A DNA stretch of 39,480 nucleotides from Condylostoma magnum (taxonomy: Eukaryota; Ciliophora; Heterotrichea; Heterotrichida; Condylostomatidae), in assembly GCA_920105805.1 (NCBI GenBank), contig CAKKTI010000029.1, positions 1 to 39,480 of the forward strand, given 5' to 3'. The translations under genes and the position numbers were made by a program. Below the pieces are notes generated by a model. It did not search any database, had not been told where the DNA came from, and saw nothing but the letters and a program-made list of their open reading frames with translations. Below are positions 22,204 to 36,803 of this stretch, in pieces. Each line of letters starts with the position of its first letter. Positions within the stretch are counted from its first letter, which is position 1.

Positions 22204-25200
22204 ATGATTGGAAATAAACTGTGAAAGGTTATCAGAGGGTTTTGTAGTTCTAATAGTACTTAGAAAGAACTTAATTACTTATTTTAGATTGTGTAATAGC
22301 CCTAGGATTACTCAATAGATGAAAGAATGTAGTGCCTTAGTTACTTTACGAATTATAAGGGGAAAAAGGACAAATAGTTTTTAGAATAAGCTAAATATAC
22401 AAAACTGGTAACAAGCGTTATACATGATAAGGAACACTTGTCCTTTCAAGAATATTCTGACCTATTAAACCATATGGGCAACTTTAATCTTGATTACTTA
22501 AACTAACTAACTAACTGGCATAAGATAAATTTAACAGATTAACTTAAGGAATATAACCTAGACGAGTTGCCTGCTAATCAAATTATAAGACTCTGCTATA
22601 ATATCAACCGAATGAATTCCATACCTAAAGATTTACTCAGATTACTCATCAAATCTGTATAAGAAGAACCGGAAATCGACTTGTATAATATAAAAATGCT
22701 ACTACAAATAGCATGCAATAGAGAGTTCTTAGTAAATGAGCTAATAAAACTATGCGAAAACATTTTAGTTAGAACAGATTTAAATGGCCAAAATCCTGCA
22801 CAATTAGCTGAAATTTGACGAATAAGTTTATATATAAAGAAAGATAAGGATTATATACTAAAATAGAAGTTAGAGAGATAGATCTATAATGCTTTGATAA
22901 AATAAAGTGATGCAATGTTTATCCCGACCTTGTTAAAAATTTGCGGAATATATGCTGAATTTCCAAACATAGATAGAAAGCTTCTAGACAGGATGTTTTC
23001 CCTTATATCTTCTAAACTTAATAATTAGGAGATTTTTACAAGAAATTAAGTGTTTTTAATAAGCTAAAGTTTGATAAATTTAAAATAATAAGCAGGAGTA
23101 AGAATTCCTAACTAACTTATAAAAGACTTTATTGATTTCTTAGTGCAGACAATGCCAAAGTTATAATTCAACGTATCTTTGATTGCAGATTTTACAGAAT
23201 GTGTGGGTGTTCTTTGTAAAGAATTGCCTTAAAATCTTTTACAAAATATCATTTAATAGGTATATTACTTAGATGATATATACAAACTTTCTATTGCCCT
23301 AACATTCTTTAAATTGAATTTAGATAATAAACAGCTGTTCCCAAGCATAGAAGAATATCTCCACAATATCAATAATCCCAAGTTGGCAAATGCAGCGATT
23401 TTGATTCTACCTAAAATTTATGACTGTGCTAATTATCAAAATGACTAAGTTTTAAGACTAGGATCAGAACAATGCTTTAATATTATTTGTTAATAGATGA
23501 ATAATCAATCATAGTTTTTGCATATAAATAAACAAATAATGCATATGCAATTGAATGCTTTAGTGATACAAAGAATGAATAATCTGTATACAGTTATGAC
23601 TAATTAAACTATTAAATTTAAAGATTAGTTAACCCCTATTAAATTTGCAGAATTGTTGGTATAGTTAATAAGATTCGAGGAAAATACAGTACTACCTATT
23701 TTACAACAGTTTAATGGATAATTTTCATAAAATGAAATTAAAAGATTGATAAGAAATTGTAAAAATATCAAAAATTTTCTGAAAATTGTTGAAGTATTTT
23801 AAGTCAGAAATTTTAGTATATTTATTTCAGGATTTGAGTTTCTTTAATAACTAAGTAATGATGAAACATCTTATGAGCTAATCAAGGCTTTGAATAATAC
23901 AGTTTTAACTCAAAAAGATATAGAGGTAACCTCATTACATATAGAGAAAGTATTAGATTAAATCAGAAAGATATAAAAATTAGATGAAGTATAAAATTTC
24001 ATAAGCTAAATTAACTAGCATCTTGCATAATTAGAGGAAAGTCAGTGGCTAAGAGTAAACATATTAAGCCTTATTTCATTTTTAAAAGAAAATGATTAAA
24101 TTGACAACTCAATAATAGAAAGAATTGCACAATAATATTCCAGCGAATACATCAAACGCAATGTCAACTATAATTATCTACTAAACTTTATTGAGAATTA
24201 AACTGAAAGCAATAAATCTAATCTATTAAAAACTCTGATTCAAATACCATAAGATGCCACGATTAAAATAATTACAGAAAGAATCAACAAATTCATGCAG
24301 ATACCAAAAGATAAAGAAGATGAGCAAGTGTTTATCTAAAATATCAAAAGAGCTATACAAAACTCATCTTAAATTGAAGTAAACGATTTGATATTGGCTC
24401 CTACTTACTTTTAAAATCGCATTATATAATCCAGCTTTATGGAACAACTTATCCAGATTCTGTGCTAAAAGCTTGAAGATGCTGAATTAGAAGATCATTA
24501 AAAACTCAGAATAATAGACTTATATGCTCCTTATAAATACTAATTTGTTGCCTAATTTCAAAATTAAATGATTATGTCATTGAGGAACCCTGAAAATCTT
24601 GATTCAATGTAAAAAGTTTAAATATTAAACTCCTTGGCTATAAATGGAAACGCAAATAATCAGATAATTGAAGCTTTTCTTTAAGATTTTATTGCAAACT
24701 TTGACTAATATCAATAATTTTCAGTATAGATACTTAATTCATTGGCAGATCTTAGATAAGAAGGTAAAATGGAAGCTTAATAGGTTTTTGATATTTACAG
24801 TAAAAATATTATACATGCAACAGATGGAATGGAACTATTAAATGCAATATATGCGTCTATTATATTTAGTCCTAATACTCCAGGTATTGATAAAATGATA
24901 GAATAATTTAACTCAATACAAAGTATAGATGGGTTTATTCCAAAGTAGTTCATTTTAGGTTAGTATTTTAATATTTACCCTAAACAATTTAATAGTAATC
25001 TAGAATTTTAAAGCAAGTAATGAAACACAAATGAGCTCTTATACACGCCTATGTATAGATTTTAACAGTTATTTCAGTAAATAAGTAGAATTCACCAAGA
25101 CACCTAATAATTCGCGCAAATTGAAAAGGCTATCTATCCCATATACATTCCTAGCTATAATATTGGACTACTTCCTTTAACTTAGATGTCCTTCAACTCA

Positions 25201-25368
25201 TGAACAAACGATCTAATTGGCCAAGTTCACTTATACCAATAAGTTTTATAGAGTCAAAATGTTAAATTGCATACTTTTGACTGCTAAGAGGTCTATGGTA
25301 AAAGTGATGAAGAATTCAGCAACTGGATTAACAGTATAGATTTATGAGTAGATTTAATAGAAATTTAA
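22204..25368 (+). CDS. Large helical protein, likely mitochondrial
   Basis: The frame is 1,054 residues from ATG 22204. The N-terminus MIGNKLWKVIRGFCSSNS looks like a cleavable mitochondrial presequence (basic, with an RGFCSS-type site). The rest is almost wholly short alpha-helices in repeated 30-40 residue steps, such as DELPANQIIRLCYNINRMN and KLLDRMFSLISSKLNNQEIF. The style resembles FASTK or octotricopeptide-type organellar RNA-binding proteins. No clear RAP domain is seen; the C-terminus reads YIPSYNIGLLPLTQMSFNSW, then VHLYQQVLQ. I infer an organellar RNA role from architecture only. It ends with TAA TAA at 25366-25371. Over 100 TAA/TAG Gln codons make it invisible to standard translation. 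Confidence 0.65.
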
Positions 25369-25428
25369 TAAAATGAGTAGCATAATAGGGTAAATAGGAG
25401 AAATACAGCTTGTAAAAGGTATTTCAGA

Positions 25429-25647
25429 TTAGTTTATATAGATTAATTTTATATAGCCTCATAATTATATATTCTCCATTACATTTAAATATAGAATTAA
25501 GACAATTTCATCATAGCTGATAAGTTCTATTTTACTATAAATCTAAAGTAAGTCTAATAAATCATCGTAATCTTAAAAAAAGCAATAAAATCTCACAATA
25601 AATAATTCTCTAAAATCTATAAAACCAATACTGATGGATTCTGACAT
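25429..25647 (-). CDS. Small acidic/hydrophobic protein, unrecognised
   Basis: The minus-strand frame from ATG 25647 reads MSESISIGFIDFRELFIVRF, then DYDDLLDLLQIYSKIELISY and MENIQLWGYIKLIYIN. It has a regular helical pattern and acidic clusters. The stop is taken at TAA 25429 (72 residues). A later TAA at 25354 would give 97 residues and overlap the neighbour. The antisense frame is also open, so the strand is a judgement based on composition and spacing. No family is recognised. Confidence 0.4.
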
Positions 25648-25692
25648 GTTTTTTAGTGCTTAAAAGCCAAAAAATGTGGTAGAAATAATAAA

Positions 25693-26622
25693 ATGCAAGA
25701 ATAATATAACTTTTAAAGGCAGTTACAAGTGAATTTCAGGGCTAATAAGCAGAACAATAGCAAATTATCTAATAATGATTCAACTCCGACACAAAAGGAG
25801 AACTTCTGAGGCCCTAAAAGTAAGTTTAGCTCTTATAGTTCATACAAAAACCCTAACACAAACACCCAATATCAAACTTAATAGAAAGGTTTGAAAATAC
25901 CTCTTCCTTTTGGAAACCTTCCTTATGCCAAAGCCAAGAGAGCAGAATACCTTCAACACAATTTTCAAAGAGCTAAATATTTCTATAAAAAGGCCATTGA
26001 GACCAATGACAGAGCTGAGAGTGCAGTAAAGGATCTAGCAAGTCTTCTACACCAAAAGGGAAAAACATAAGAAGCAATAAGAATAATGGAACAGTACAAA
26101 AATCTGATAATAGAAGAACCTGATAAATATAATAATTTGCTTGCTAATCTTCGCAAATAGTCAAACCCCAGTGGAAATAGTTTAAATAAGTGCCTAAAAC
26201 TATCAGAACTAGGCGAAAACTAGAGATAAGATTATGTTTGTTCCCTATTCGCAAATTCCTCCAGAATTCAAAAAATCGAATTTCAATAAGAGAAGGGGTA
26301 CTATGTTGCTTTTATTTACTTTTAAAGTCACTCATCAGCTAGAAAGACACTTGAAGGATTTAAGTGCTTCGATTCTTTACTGATTGAATGGGTATCTACA
26401 CAAGGAGAGGTAATAGGCGATGCTAATCCTGCAAAACATAAAAAGGAACAAAGAAAGCGAAATCCCCCATTTGAGTACTTACTGTTTGAGCGAGACCCTG
26501 ATAACTGGGTTTTACCTATGCCGATTGACGGAGACTTTTCAAGCAGTGATGATGACGGAGTCAACGAAAGTTTTTGCAAGAAGCTGATTGGAATTTCATT
26601 ATATAATGAAATGATGGAATAG
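25693..26622 (+). CDS. TPR-like repeat protein, unrecognised
   Basis: The frame is 309 residues from ATG 25693. After a Ser/Asn-rich start comes a TPR-like pair of helices: YAKAKRAEYLQHNFQRAKYF, then YKKAIETNDRAESAVKDLAS and LLHQKGKTQEAIRIMEQY. A mixed alpha/beta C-terminal part follows (EKGYYVAFIYFQSHSSARKT, PPFEYLLFERDPDNWVLPM) and an acidic end (GDFSSSDDDGVNE). The frame is open upstream too, so an earlier start cannot be excluded, but the divergent small gene leaves little room. The partner is unknown; TPR helices usually bind other proteins. Confidence 0.65.
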
Positions 26623-26690
26623 TTATGTTTATAATTTTTTATCTGATATTTGTCTAATGTTGATTATTTCATAAATCGTGCATATTATAA

Positions 26691-27887
26691 ATGCAGGAAT
26701 AAGACACAGACTAATTCTTAGAAAAGCATCGAAATAACATGCGGAAGTACATGCAGATGCTTAGCATGGATAAGCTTCCTGAACGTCAGGTTTAATCAAG
26801 GCCTAGTATTGACTCTACTTTGCAAAGGCTAAAAAGCAACTATACGTCTAGTGAGGATATTTAAATAAGTGTATAATAAAGTAAATCATCATCAAGTTTG
26901 AGTTATAGTCCTGCTAATAGTCTTGATGATGATAGTATGAGGAGTTATATTGAGAATATCAAACGAAAATATTTAAATTCAGGTTACTAGGAGACATACG
27001 AATCATTTACTTCAGTTACTCCATCGGAGGAGCCTCTTATTGATTTAAGTACACCTACCAAGGAGGAATCTGATACTACACAAAATGAACCAACTTTAGA
27101 CTTATTATCTCCGATATAATAGCAAAGATTCTTATTTACAGATAGCTTTTAAGAGGAAGATAAGGTTGATATAAAGCGATCTAATTCTTAAAGGATACTC
27201 GATTCTTTTAAAGAGTCAATGCAGCCTATAAGAGCACAAGAAAGATTACTGAGTATGGGGAATATTGATACATAAGCTAAATAAGAAAATAAGCAAAATA
27301 ATTTGATTTCTTTTGACTAATTCTTATCAACCTAAAAGGATAAAAAAGTTGTAAAGATTATAAGTCCGTTATAAAGCCCTTAGAAAGATGATACACGAAA
27401 CAAATATAAGAAGTTATAGATTAACAGTCCTAGTCCCTAATCAAACAACTCTTCTCCTATTCCCAATAAAAAACTAACAATTAGCGGTCCTGATAAGCTA
27501 ATCAATGACTGTATAAGTAAAATAATTACAAAAAAACTAGGACTTAAACCATCTAAAAAGGAAGTCTGTACTCCAAAGCTAGCTTATTTGTCCAAACCTA
27601 TAAGAGATACTGCTAATGAAAAACTTCCAATTAAAAAATCACCTAGAAATAAAACAATTCCTAGCTTTGATTAATTTATAAAATAGAATAACAGCCAAGC
27701 ACCCTCCCGGAAATTTAGCCCACTTAGAAAGACCAGTAAACCAGTTGATATTGTTACAGTTTTTCAGAGGGACAGAGAACTATAGCAGCTGTTAAAACAA
27801 GAAGAATAGATACAGAATAAAATCAAAGAACTGGAACATTTCATGCAACAATTACAAGCAAACAATTCGTATTTAATTAGTAATTAA
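26691..27887 (+). CDS. Disordered Ser/Lys/Gln-rich protein with C-terminal coiled coil
   Basis: The frame is 398 residues from ATG 26691. Most of it is low-complexity and phospho-site-like: SKSSSSLSYSPANS, IISPLQSPQKDD, NSPSPQSNNSSPIPN, KKSPRNKTIP and SRKFSPLRKTSKP. Many S/T-P sites suggest control by proline-directed kinases. The last 45 residues form a coiled coil (QRDRELQQLLKQEEQIQNKI, then KELEHFMQQLQ). No known domain is seen. Cytoskeletal or basal-body scaffolds often look like this, which is a guess. TAA 27885 is 25 bases from the convergent MCM2 stop. Confidence 0.65.
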
Positions 27888-27912
27888 ATTTTGTAAAATA
27901 TGAAATTAATTA

Positions 27913-30543
<2,631 letters not shown>

Positions 30544-30564
30544 TTTGCTCCCGGGTGTTTATAA
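30544..30564. promoter_or_regulatory. 21-bp divergent spacer with CCCGGG
   Basis: Only 21 bases lie between the MCM2 ATG and the plus-strand LRR-gene ATG. They contain a CCCGGG palindrome and TTTATAA. Any core promoter must extend into one or both coding regions, or one start lies further in. Confidence 0.45.
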
Positions 30565-32445
30565 ATGGAGCGGGTTTTGGGAGAAAGTGTTGTGGTAAAT
30601 GGAGTTGAGGGGGAAGTGGTAAGTTGTAGGCAGGATGGAGAGTGGGTTAAGAGGATTGGAAGGGCTGTTAAGCAGGGGCAGTGTAAGAGGGTAGAAATTG
30701 TTGGGGTATAGGTTGATTAGGAGGATATTTTAGGGATGCAGGAGGCTGGAGTTGGGTAGGTGTAGGAACTTGGGTTAAGAGCTTGTGGGATTAGGGACTC
30801 AGAGGCTTTAAGGGATATTTTTGGGAGATTTTAGAAGTTTGATTAGATTTTGAGCTTAGATCTCACTGAAAATTAGTAAGTTTTAAGTAGGCTTAATGAT
30901 CAGATTGGAGAAAAGATTTGTTAGTATATTGAAGCATCGGGGAAATTGCAAACAGTTGTTTTAGATTCGAATTTGTTCTAAGAAACTGATTTTGGGCTTA
31001 GTTTATAACAAAATTAAAGCATAGAGAAGTTTTCAGTTTCTTATAATCCTTTGACTTTTGAAGCTATCTTTTCATTGCTGGATTGCTTGACGATTAATCT
31101 ATAGTTAAAATGATTAGATATGCTTGGAATATAGTTTAATGGGAAAGCACCTTTGAAGGATAATAATCAATAGACGTGCAATGATACTTTATTATAAAAG
31201 CTTATACAGGTTCTGAAGTATAGTAATATTGCTAGAATTGGATTTGATATGTAGTTTGAGTCTCAGTTTTATTCTGATTTGGTATAATGCTTAATTTATG
31301 ATAATATAACTTTAACTGATATTATTTCAATTAATTTTGATAAGAAGAAGTATTAGGATTTATCAAATTGTTTATAGGCTAACCATTATATAGTATAAAA
31401 TTATGAGTATAATCAAATTCCCGTACATTTGTAAGAAATTGTAAAGATAAAAATTGGATAAAAGCATTTATCTGATGACGACTTAGAAATTAGCGATGAT
31501 AAAAATGAGCTTAAGAATGAAATTTAAGCTTTTTGTGATAAATTTATGAGCTAAGTTAATTAAAGATTAGATCAGATGGATTAGAAGATTGAGACTATTA
31601 GTAAAACAATTCCTTAAAGCATTAAACATATGTAAACATAAATTAATCAAATAAGTCACAAGTTGAACTAAACTGTTGAAAGTAATAACCAATAGTTTAA
31701 AAATCATGCATAGTAAATAAAAGATTTACAGGTTTAGATTGATATGCTGGATGTTGATTAAAAGGACTAATCTATTTAAAAGATTATATTATTAAACGAT
31801 GAAGTATAAAATTTGAAGGACAGCTAAAACAATTTATAGATAATGGAGGATTATAAGATCTAATAATAATAAATTGAAATGATTAAGTCTAAGGTTATTC
31901 AGTTATAACAAATCAAGAACACAAGCAATGTATAAGAAAACGAAAAAATACAAATTCTAGATAAAAAACTCAATAGAGCAATGCGAAAACTGAAGAATTT
32001 GACTCCCAATAAGATCTTAGAAGTACTCAAACCAACAATAAACACAGAGTTTGAGAAATAAATCAGAATGCTTTAAGTCCTAACAGAAGAGATCAATGAA
32101 AAACTTAATTCCATAAGCTACAACCCACTAACAATATCTTAATTAGAAACAAGGCGTAATAGATCTCCCTAATAAATAAAAACTCCAGAGCCTCAAATGA
32201 CTCCTTAATATCAACTAGCATAACGTATAGCAAATATAAATGGATTTAAACTATCTAAAAAGTCATTAGACAACAGTTTAATATCCTAATAAGCCACTCC
32301 GGTTAAATACAATCAAGAAATCAGACCCACTACTCCTTCTAATGTTTCCCTGTATAGTATTGCAAGTTCCTGCAAAAATATTGAGCCAAGCCCCGAATTA
32401 AGGCAATTATTAAAACAAAGAGGGTATAATATACATAAACACTGA
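30565..32445 (+). CDS. Leucine-rich-repeat plus coiled-coil protein
   Basis: The frame is 626 residues from ATG 30565. Residues 45-300 read as LRR units of the ribonuclease-inhibitor style: VQELGLRACGIRDSEALRDI, ILSLDLTENQ, LQTVVLDSNLFQETDFGLSL, IEKFSVSYNPLTFEAIFSLL and LQLKWLDMLGIQF. A long Gln/Lys coiled coil follows (MSQVNQRLDQMDQKIETISK, then VIQLQQIKN). A Pro/Ser/Thr tail ends in RQLLKQRGYNIHKH. LRR/coiled-coil proteins are common in cilia and basal bodies. The first 300 bases are very G-rich and C-poor. An internal Met 57 codons in (30733) could be the real start, given the 21-bp upstream space. TGA 32443 or TAA 32461 ends it. Confidence 0.75.
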
Positions 32446-32531
32446 ATTAACAATAAATTTTAAGTTTTATCAGCAAAATGACATTTTTCTTAAACATAAA
32501 GCAACAATTGAAAAATCCAATTAATTATCTA

Positions 32532-32962
32532 CTATATATTTCTTTTATATGAATATTTACCCGGTCTAAAACTATCTCCAACCCACTTATTCCTATTAAT
32601 CTCTCTAAATTGATGATTCATCGGGTTTTAAGAGGGAGTAGCTTGAACATAATTTTCTATTTATACTGGTTTTCTTTTTGGAGCTGTTCTGAATCCTTGT
32701 TAATCAATCCATTTCTTTCTAGCTGCTTTTTCCTCTTCCCTTTTGATTTCCTCGTAAGTTTTATAAGGACCTTGACTAGTTACATAACCTTCTAATTCTC
32801 AGTAGTTTCTGGGTTACTTGTTTGTTATTGAAGTAGTTGAAGAGGAATTCTAAAGACGTCTTTTTTGGCTTTGATTGCTCTTTGAACTTCTTTGTTAGCT
32901 AGTTCTAAATAGTTTGCTCATGTTTATTATAATGGAAGTTTTAGATAATCAGTATTCTACAT
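32532..32962 (-). CDS. Small spliced protein, probably ciliary
   Basis: The ATG at 32962 starts MQNTDYLKLPLQQTW, then NYLELANKEVQRAIKAKKDV and FRIPLQLLQ. A different frame then carries GYVTSQGPYKTYEEIKREEE, KAARKKWIDQQGF and HQFREINRNKWVGDSFRPGK to TAG 32532. A 20-nt GT-AG segment (32798-32817) joins them into 136 residues. Both halves are well formed and neither works alone. Short, basic proteins with HQFR...KWV-type ends are seen among axonemal microtubule inner proteins; this link is a weak inference. The spacer to the upstream PPIP5K stop is 153 bases. Confidence 0.6.
32798..32817 (-). other. Candidate 20-nt intron
   Basis: On the minus strand the segment is GTAACCCAGAAACTACTGAG. Its removal joins two strong coding stretches in different frames. 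A 26-nt version ending at the next AG (32792) would also restore frame. Confidence 0.6.
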
Positions 32963-33115
32963 TTGGGAGTTATATTCTTTATGTTTGTTTGTTAGTATTT
33001 AATTAAAGATATTGCATTAAGATGCAAGTTTTTGATAGTTATCTGAATCTATTATGAAATATAGTTTAGAAGTCAAAATACTAAATTCCAAGTAAAAGTA
33101 GGTTATTTTGCAAAT

Positions 33116-35809
33116 TCACATTGCATACAAATAATTTTAAGATAAATTTATATCTACTATTAAGAATAAAGAAGGGCTAATTCTAATAACAACATTAAGC
33201 TTTTACTAACTTAAAAGTTGACTGAAATCACTTATTGATAACTTAAAGGAATTGTTTCTTTATATTTCACCATTTTACATTTCGTTATATTCAGGATTAA
33301 TAAGCACTTCAATACAAAATCTTTAAGGATTATTCATCTCTAAACTTAAGTCTTCAAACAATTCAAATACAATGTGATTACTCTATTAAACCAATTGCTT
33401 TAGCTTCAAATTTTGTTACTGTCTGCATTCTTATTATAGAAGAATTGTATTGATTAAAGCGTTGAATTATTGGTTATTACAAAAGTAAAATCTGGTCTTA
33501 ATATTTTATTCTTAAGCCTTTTGCTATAACATTTTATTCCCTTATTTATCTTACCCAGTCGTTTAGGCAGGATCAATGCATTTAGTTAGGTCAGAATTAA
33601 TCTTTTGCAGCAAATTATTTATAATTCCCTTTTAGATGTGAGTATCTGATTTAAGCATTATTCCCTAAGTGAATAGGCTGATAATCGGGCTTAAAGATCT
33701 AACACATTCTAATAACTCAAATGCTGATTAACTCAAAAATGCTTTATTATACTTTATATCATAATGGATAAAATTGTATACTCTTAGTATTACTGAGATC
33801 TTCACATTCTAATCTTAAATAAAACTTCTTTTAATACTTCTCCATCTTTAAACTAATAAAAATAATTGTTGCTTCTCATAATCGATTAAATCATTATATT
33901 ATATTTGCTTTAAATCTTGATACATTTATTTAATAAGTTCGCTAATTCGCATTAATTATTATCACTGATTTTCTATTTCTTAAGTTTCATTGGAAATATC
34001 AATTCCTATTTCCTCAAAACAATCAAAAATACTTTCTTAGTCATTTAATTAAATTTTAACCTTTTTCCCATTTTGTATTTTGTCATAATCAAAAATCGAA
34101 TCATTTCTATCATCTGATCTTATAATTGTATTTCTTACATGTATTAAATCATTCTATAATTTCAATAATCCTTTGATAAAAGCGGCTGCAGATTGTTATT
34201 GATTGTGAATTGCATAGCACTAAAAATCAGCAAAACAAGTTTGATAGAATTACAAGGTTTTATCATCAGCAAACGGAAAAATTTCTTAAAGGAAATTCTC
34301 CCCAAGCTAAAGTTACTATTAAATTCCTTAAGGAGTTATAACACCTCCCCATTTAAAGTTCAGAATAGCATTGATTAGCATATCATTCTATATTATATTA
34401 GGTTTAATACAAACTTTAATGTTTTATTCTTGTATATTGTTCTAATTTATTACAGTTTAGATTACCATGCAATTAATTAGTTACTCTTTTGTCACACTTT
34501 CATTTTTTTAGCAATTCTCAGCAAATGAGTATACAGTTCTAAGATCCCTTAACTTAATTTTACCAAAAGGAAACGTTAAAAAGTTTAGAATTGTTGAATC
34601 ATCAATTACAATCTTTATACTTTATTTTGGTGTTTAATCAGTATTTTTGAAAACTCCTATTAAACTTCTTAAAATTTTATTACCTTATTCCTTCTGTATA
34701 TCCTAATACAAACCTACGCTTTTTATAATTTTAAAGTTTTTATCATTAGGTCTAACATTCTCGTAAATGTAGTTTTTAGTGAATGTTGCACAGTCTGAAT
34801 AGTAGTTATTATTCGCACTGGCAAATGGCCAACCCTTCATAGCACAAACAAAACTACTATTTTAGCATCTTAGTAAATCAATTCCACAAATAAATTAATT
34901 CGACTATTTCATTAAATCCTAAATTATACTTTTCTCTTAATCGTTTAATTGAATAGATTATCTGATTTTTTTCCCATTGGCCATTCTTAGTATATGGGAA
35001 TTTAAAATAGGGGATTGCCTAACCTCAGCGTAAAGGTAACTTTATCCTACAGCATAAACTTTAATATAGAACCCATCTGTTTATAAAAAAGGCTCATATA
35101 TATAACCAGAATTCCTACGAATTTAAGAGTTGGCATTACTAAAGAAAGTACAGTCCTTATCATTTAGACCTATAACCCCACCTCCTTGCTGCTAAGAAAA
35201 GTAAAAGAAAATCGAACGGTCTTATGTACTAAATGGCTTTTCTACAAAGGGCTTATTTATTTACTTTCCATTAATAATTAAATAGTCTTCACTTTCAATA
35301 CATTCTTATTGGGGATCATCTCTATCATATATAATATAATCATTTACAGGAATTTAATGTAGGGATAAAAATTAGTACATTTATCTTCTATCTACAAATA
35401 TTTATCAATTTCTTGGATCATTCACAGTAAAGGGATTATAAAAATCAACATATTCGATTAGTTTTTCATATGGAAATCCTTATGAGTAAAAGCAAATCAG
35501 ACACTCTACAATAGGCCAATCTTCTATTGGATGGCTTAATATCATATTTTCATCAAACTCAATGGTATCAAACTTATGAGAAAAGTTTAAGTGATTAATG
35601 ATTACTCTCATTTCTTTAGAACAGATTTTCTTCTTCATTGCACAAATTCCTAACTTAATCGGATGAAAAGACCTTTTAGTAAGAATCAATCCAGGTAGAT
35701 CGTGGAAGGCACAGTTTAGGGGTAAAAAATCATTATCATATTAGTCTAAATCAAAAGATTTCTTATGCTTTTAGCTATAAGACTAATCCTTTACTTATAA
35801 AAAGGACAT
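33116..35809 (-). CDS. PPIP5K/VIP1 inositol pyrophosphate kinase, degenerate phosphatase half
   Basis: The frame is 897 residues from ATG 35809. The N-terminal half is the ATP-grasp kinase of VIP1/PPIP5K: HPIKLGICAMKKKICSKEM, IEDWPIVECLICFYSQGFPY, KPFVEKPFSTQDRSIFFYF, SGYIYEPFLQTDGFYIKVYA, ICGIDLLRCQNSSFVCAMKG and YYSDCATF. It makes 1-diphospho inositol phosphates (InsP8 pathway). The second half aligns with the histidine-phosphatase domain, but its signature reads VFKNTDQTPKQ (residues 386-396). The family has R-H-x-D-R-T-P-K-Q there, so Lys388, Asn389 and Gln392 replace Arg, His and Arg. The phosphatase is therefore probably dead. Length is below the 1,100-1,400 usual in animals and fungi. 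Confidence 0.9.
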
Positions 35810-35865
35810 TTTAAATAATGCAACTTAATGCGTGATATCATAACTCTCATTTAAATAATAAAAAC

Positions 35866-36783
35866 ATGATAACTTTTCTAATAGCAGGAGTCCTTAGCTG
35901 GTCTTACTACTCATAAGGATCAGACTGAGTAGAGGAGCTTTGTCGTGAGGGTAGGGAGTAATCTCCAATTAACATAAATAAGGGAAGTACAGATGATCTA
36001 GATGGTAAATATGAAATGCAGATTTACTATTACGGGCGCACAACTTCACGCACAGTGGTAAACAATGGAAGTACAATATACATCGAAGGTGATTTTGGAT
36101 ATATAACAGTTTTAGATGGAGATGATGAGGAAAGGAAATTTCTGACTGATAGAATTGAATTCAGAATGCCCAGTGAACATTGGTTTGACGGATACCCCAC
36201 GCATATGGAAATGCAGATATACCATACTATAGACGACAGTGATTATACCGTAGATTTCCCATATAAAGCCGTAGTTTCTGTAATGATTAGACCCGGGGAC
36301 CCTTCCTACTTTATGAATTCAATAGATGTGTTCAACTTACCTACATCTGGAGGAGTTAATAGACTTCCTGATGATTCTAACATCAATCTTATGGCTATTG
36401 TAAACCCTGATGACAAATACTACTTTTACAAAGGAAGTCTTAATACTCCTGATTGTGAAGAAGATGTATTGTGGTATGTTTTTAAGACAGAGTAATGGGT
36501 TTCCTTTAATTAAATGAGTAACTTTAAGAAACTTTGGGTAGATGATCTTTCCTTTTCAAATGGTAATGGAAATGTAAGGAAGATATAGGATAAAAATGGA
36601 AGAGATGTTTATTATTCATCAGCAGGAATGCTTTGTATTGCGAGTATTATACTGTTAGTTATTTAGCTTTACCCTAATGTAATATCAAACCCGAATTTGT
36701 ATAGAGAAATAAAATTCTCCCATAAGCTGCAAAATGTCGACGCTTTCCCATCCATTTCTTCATCCAGTCTTCAAATCATTTAA
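35866..36783 (+). CDS. Alpha-carbonic-anhydrase-like membrane protein, zinc site lost
   Basis: The frame is 305 residues from ATG 35866. A signal peptide (MITFLIAGVLSWSYYSQ) is followed by the family start CREGREQSPININKG. The core fold includes IYIEGDFGYITVLDGD, FRMPSEHWFDGYPTHMEMQ and YKGSLNTPDCEEDVLWYV. The three zinc histidines of alpha-CAs are replaced: Glu98 and Arg100 stand for the FHFH pair and Gln117 for the ExH histidine. Catalysis is therefore very unlikely; it resembles CA-related or adhesin-like proteins. One membrane helix (SAGMLCIASIILLVIQL) anchors the C-terminus. The frame continues through several TAA/TAG codons; TAA 36781 is taken as stop. Confidence 0.85.
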
Positions 36784-36803
36784 ATAAAATCCTACAACTT
36801 CAT

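Noticed and set aside
25374-25690. Plus-strand frame MSSIIGQIGEIQLVKG upstream of the TPR-like gene
   Set aside because: It is open only because no codon is a firm stop. The antisense frame has better helical and charge patterning and spacing that fits. Not fully settled.
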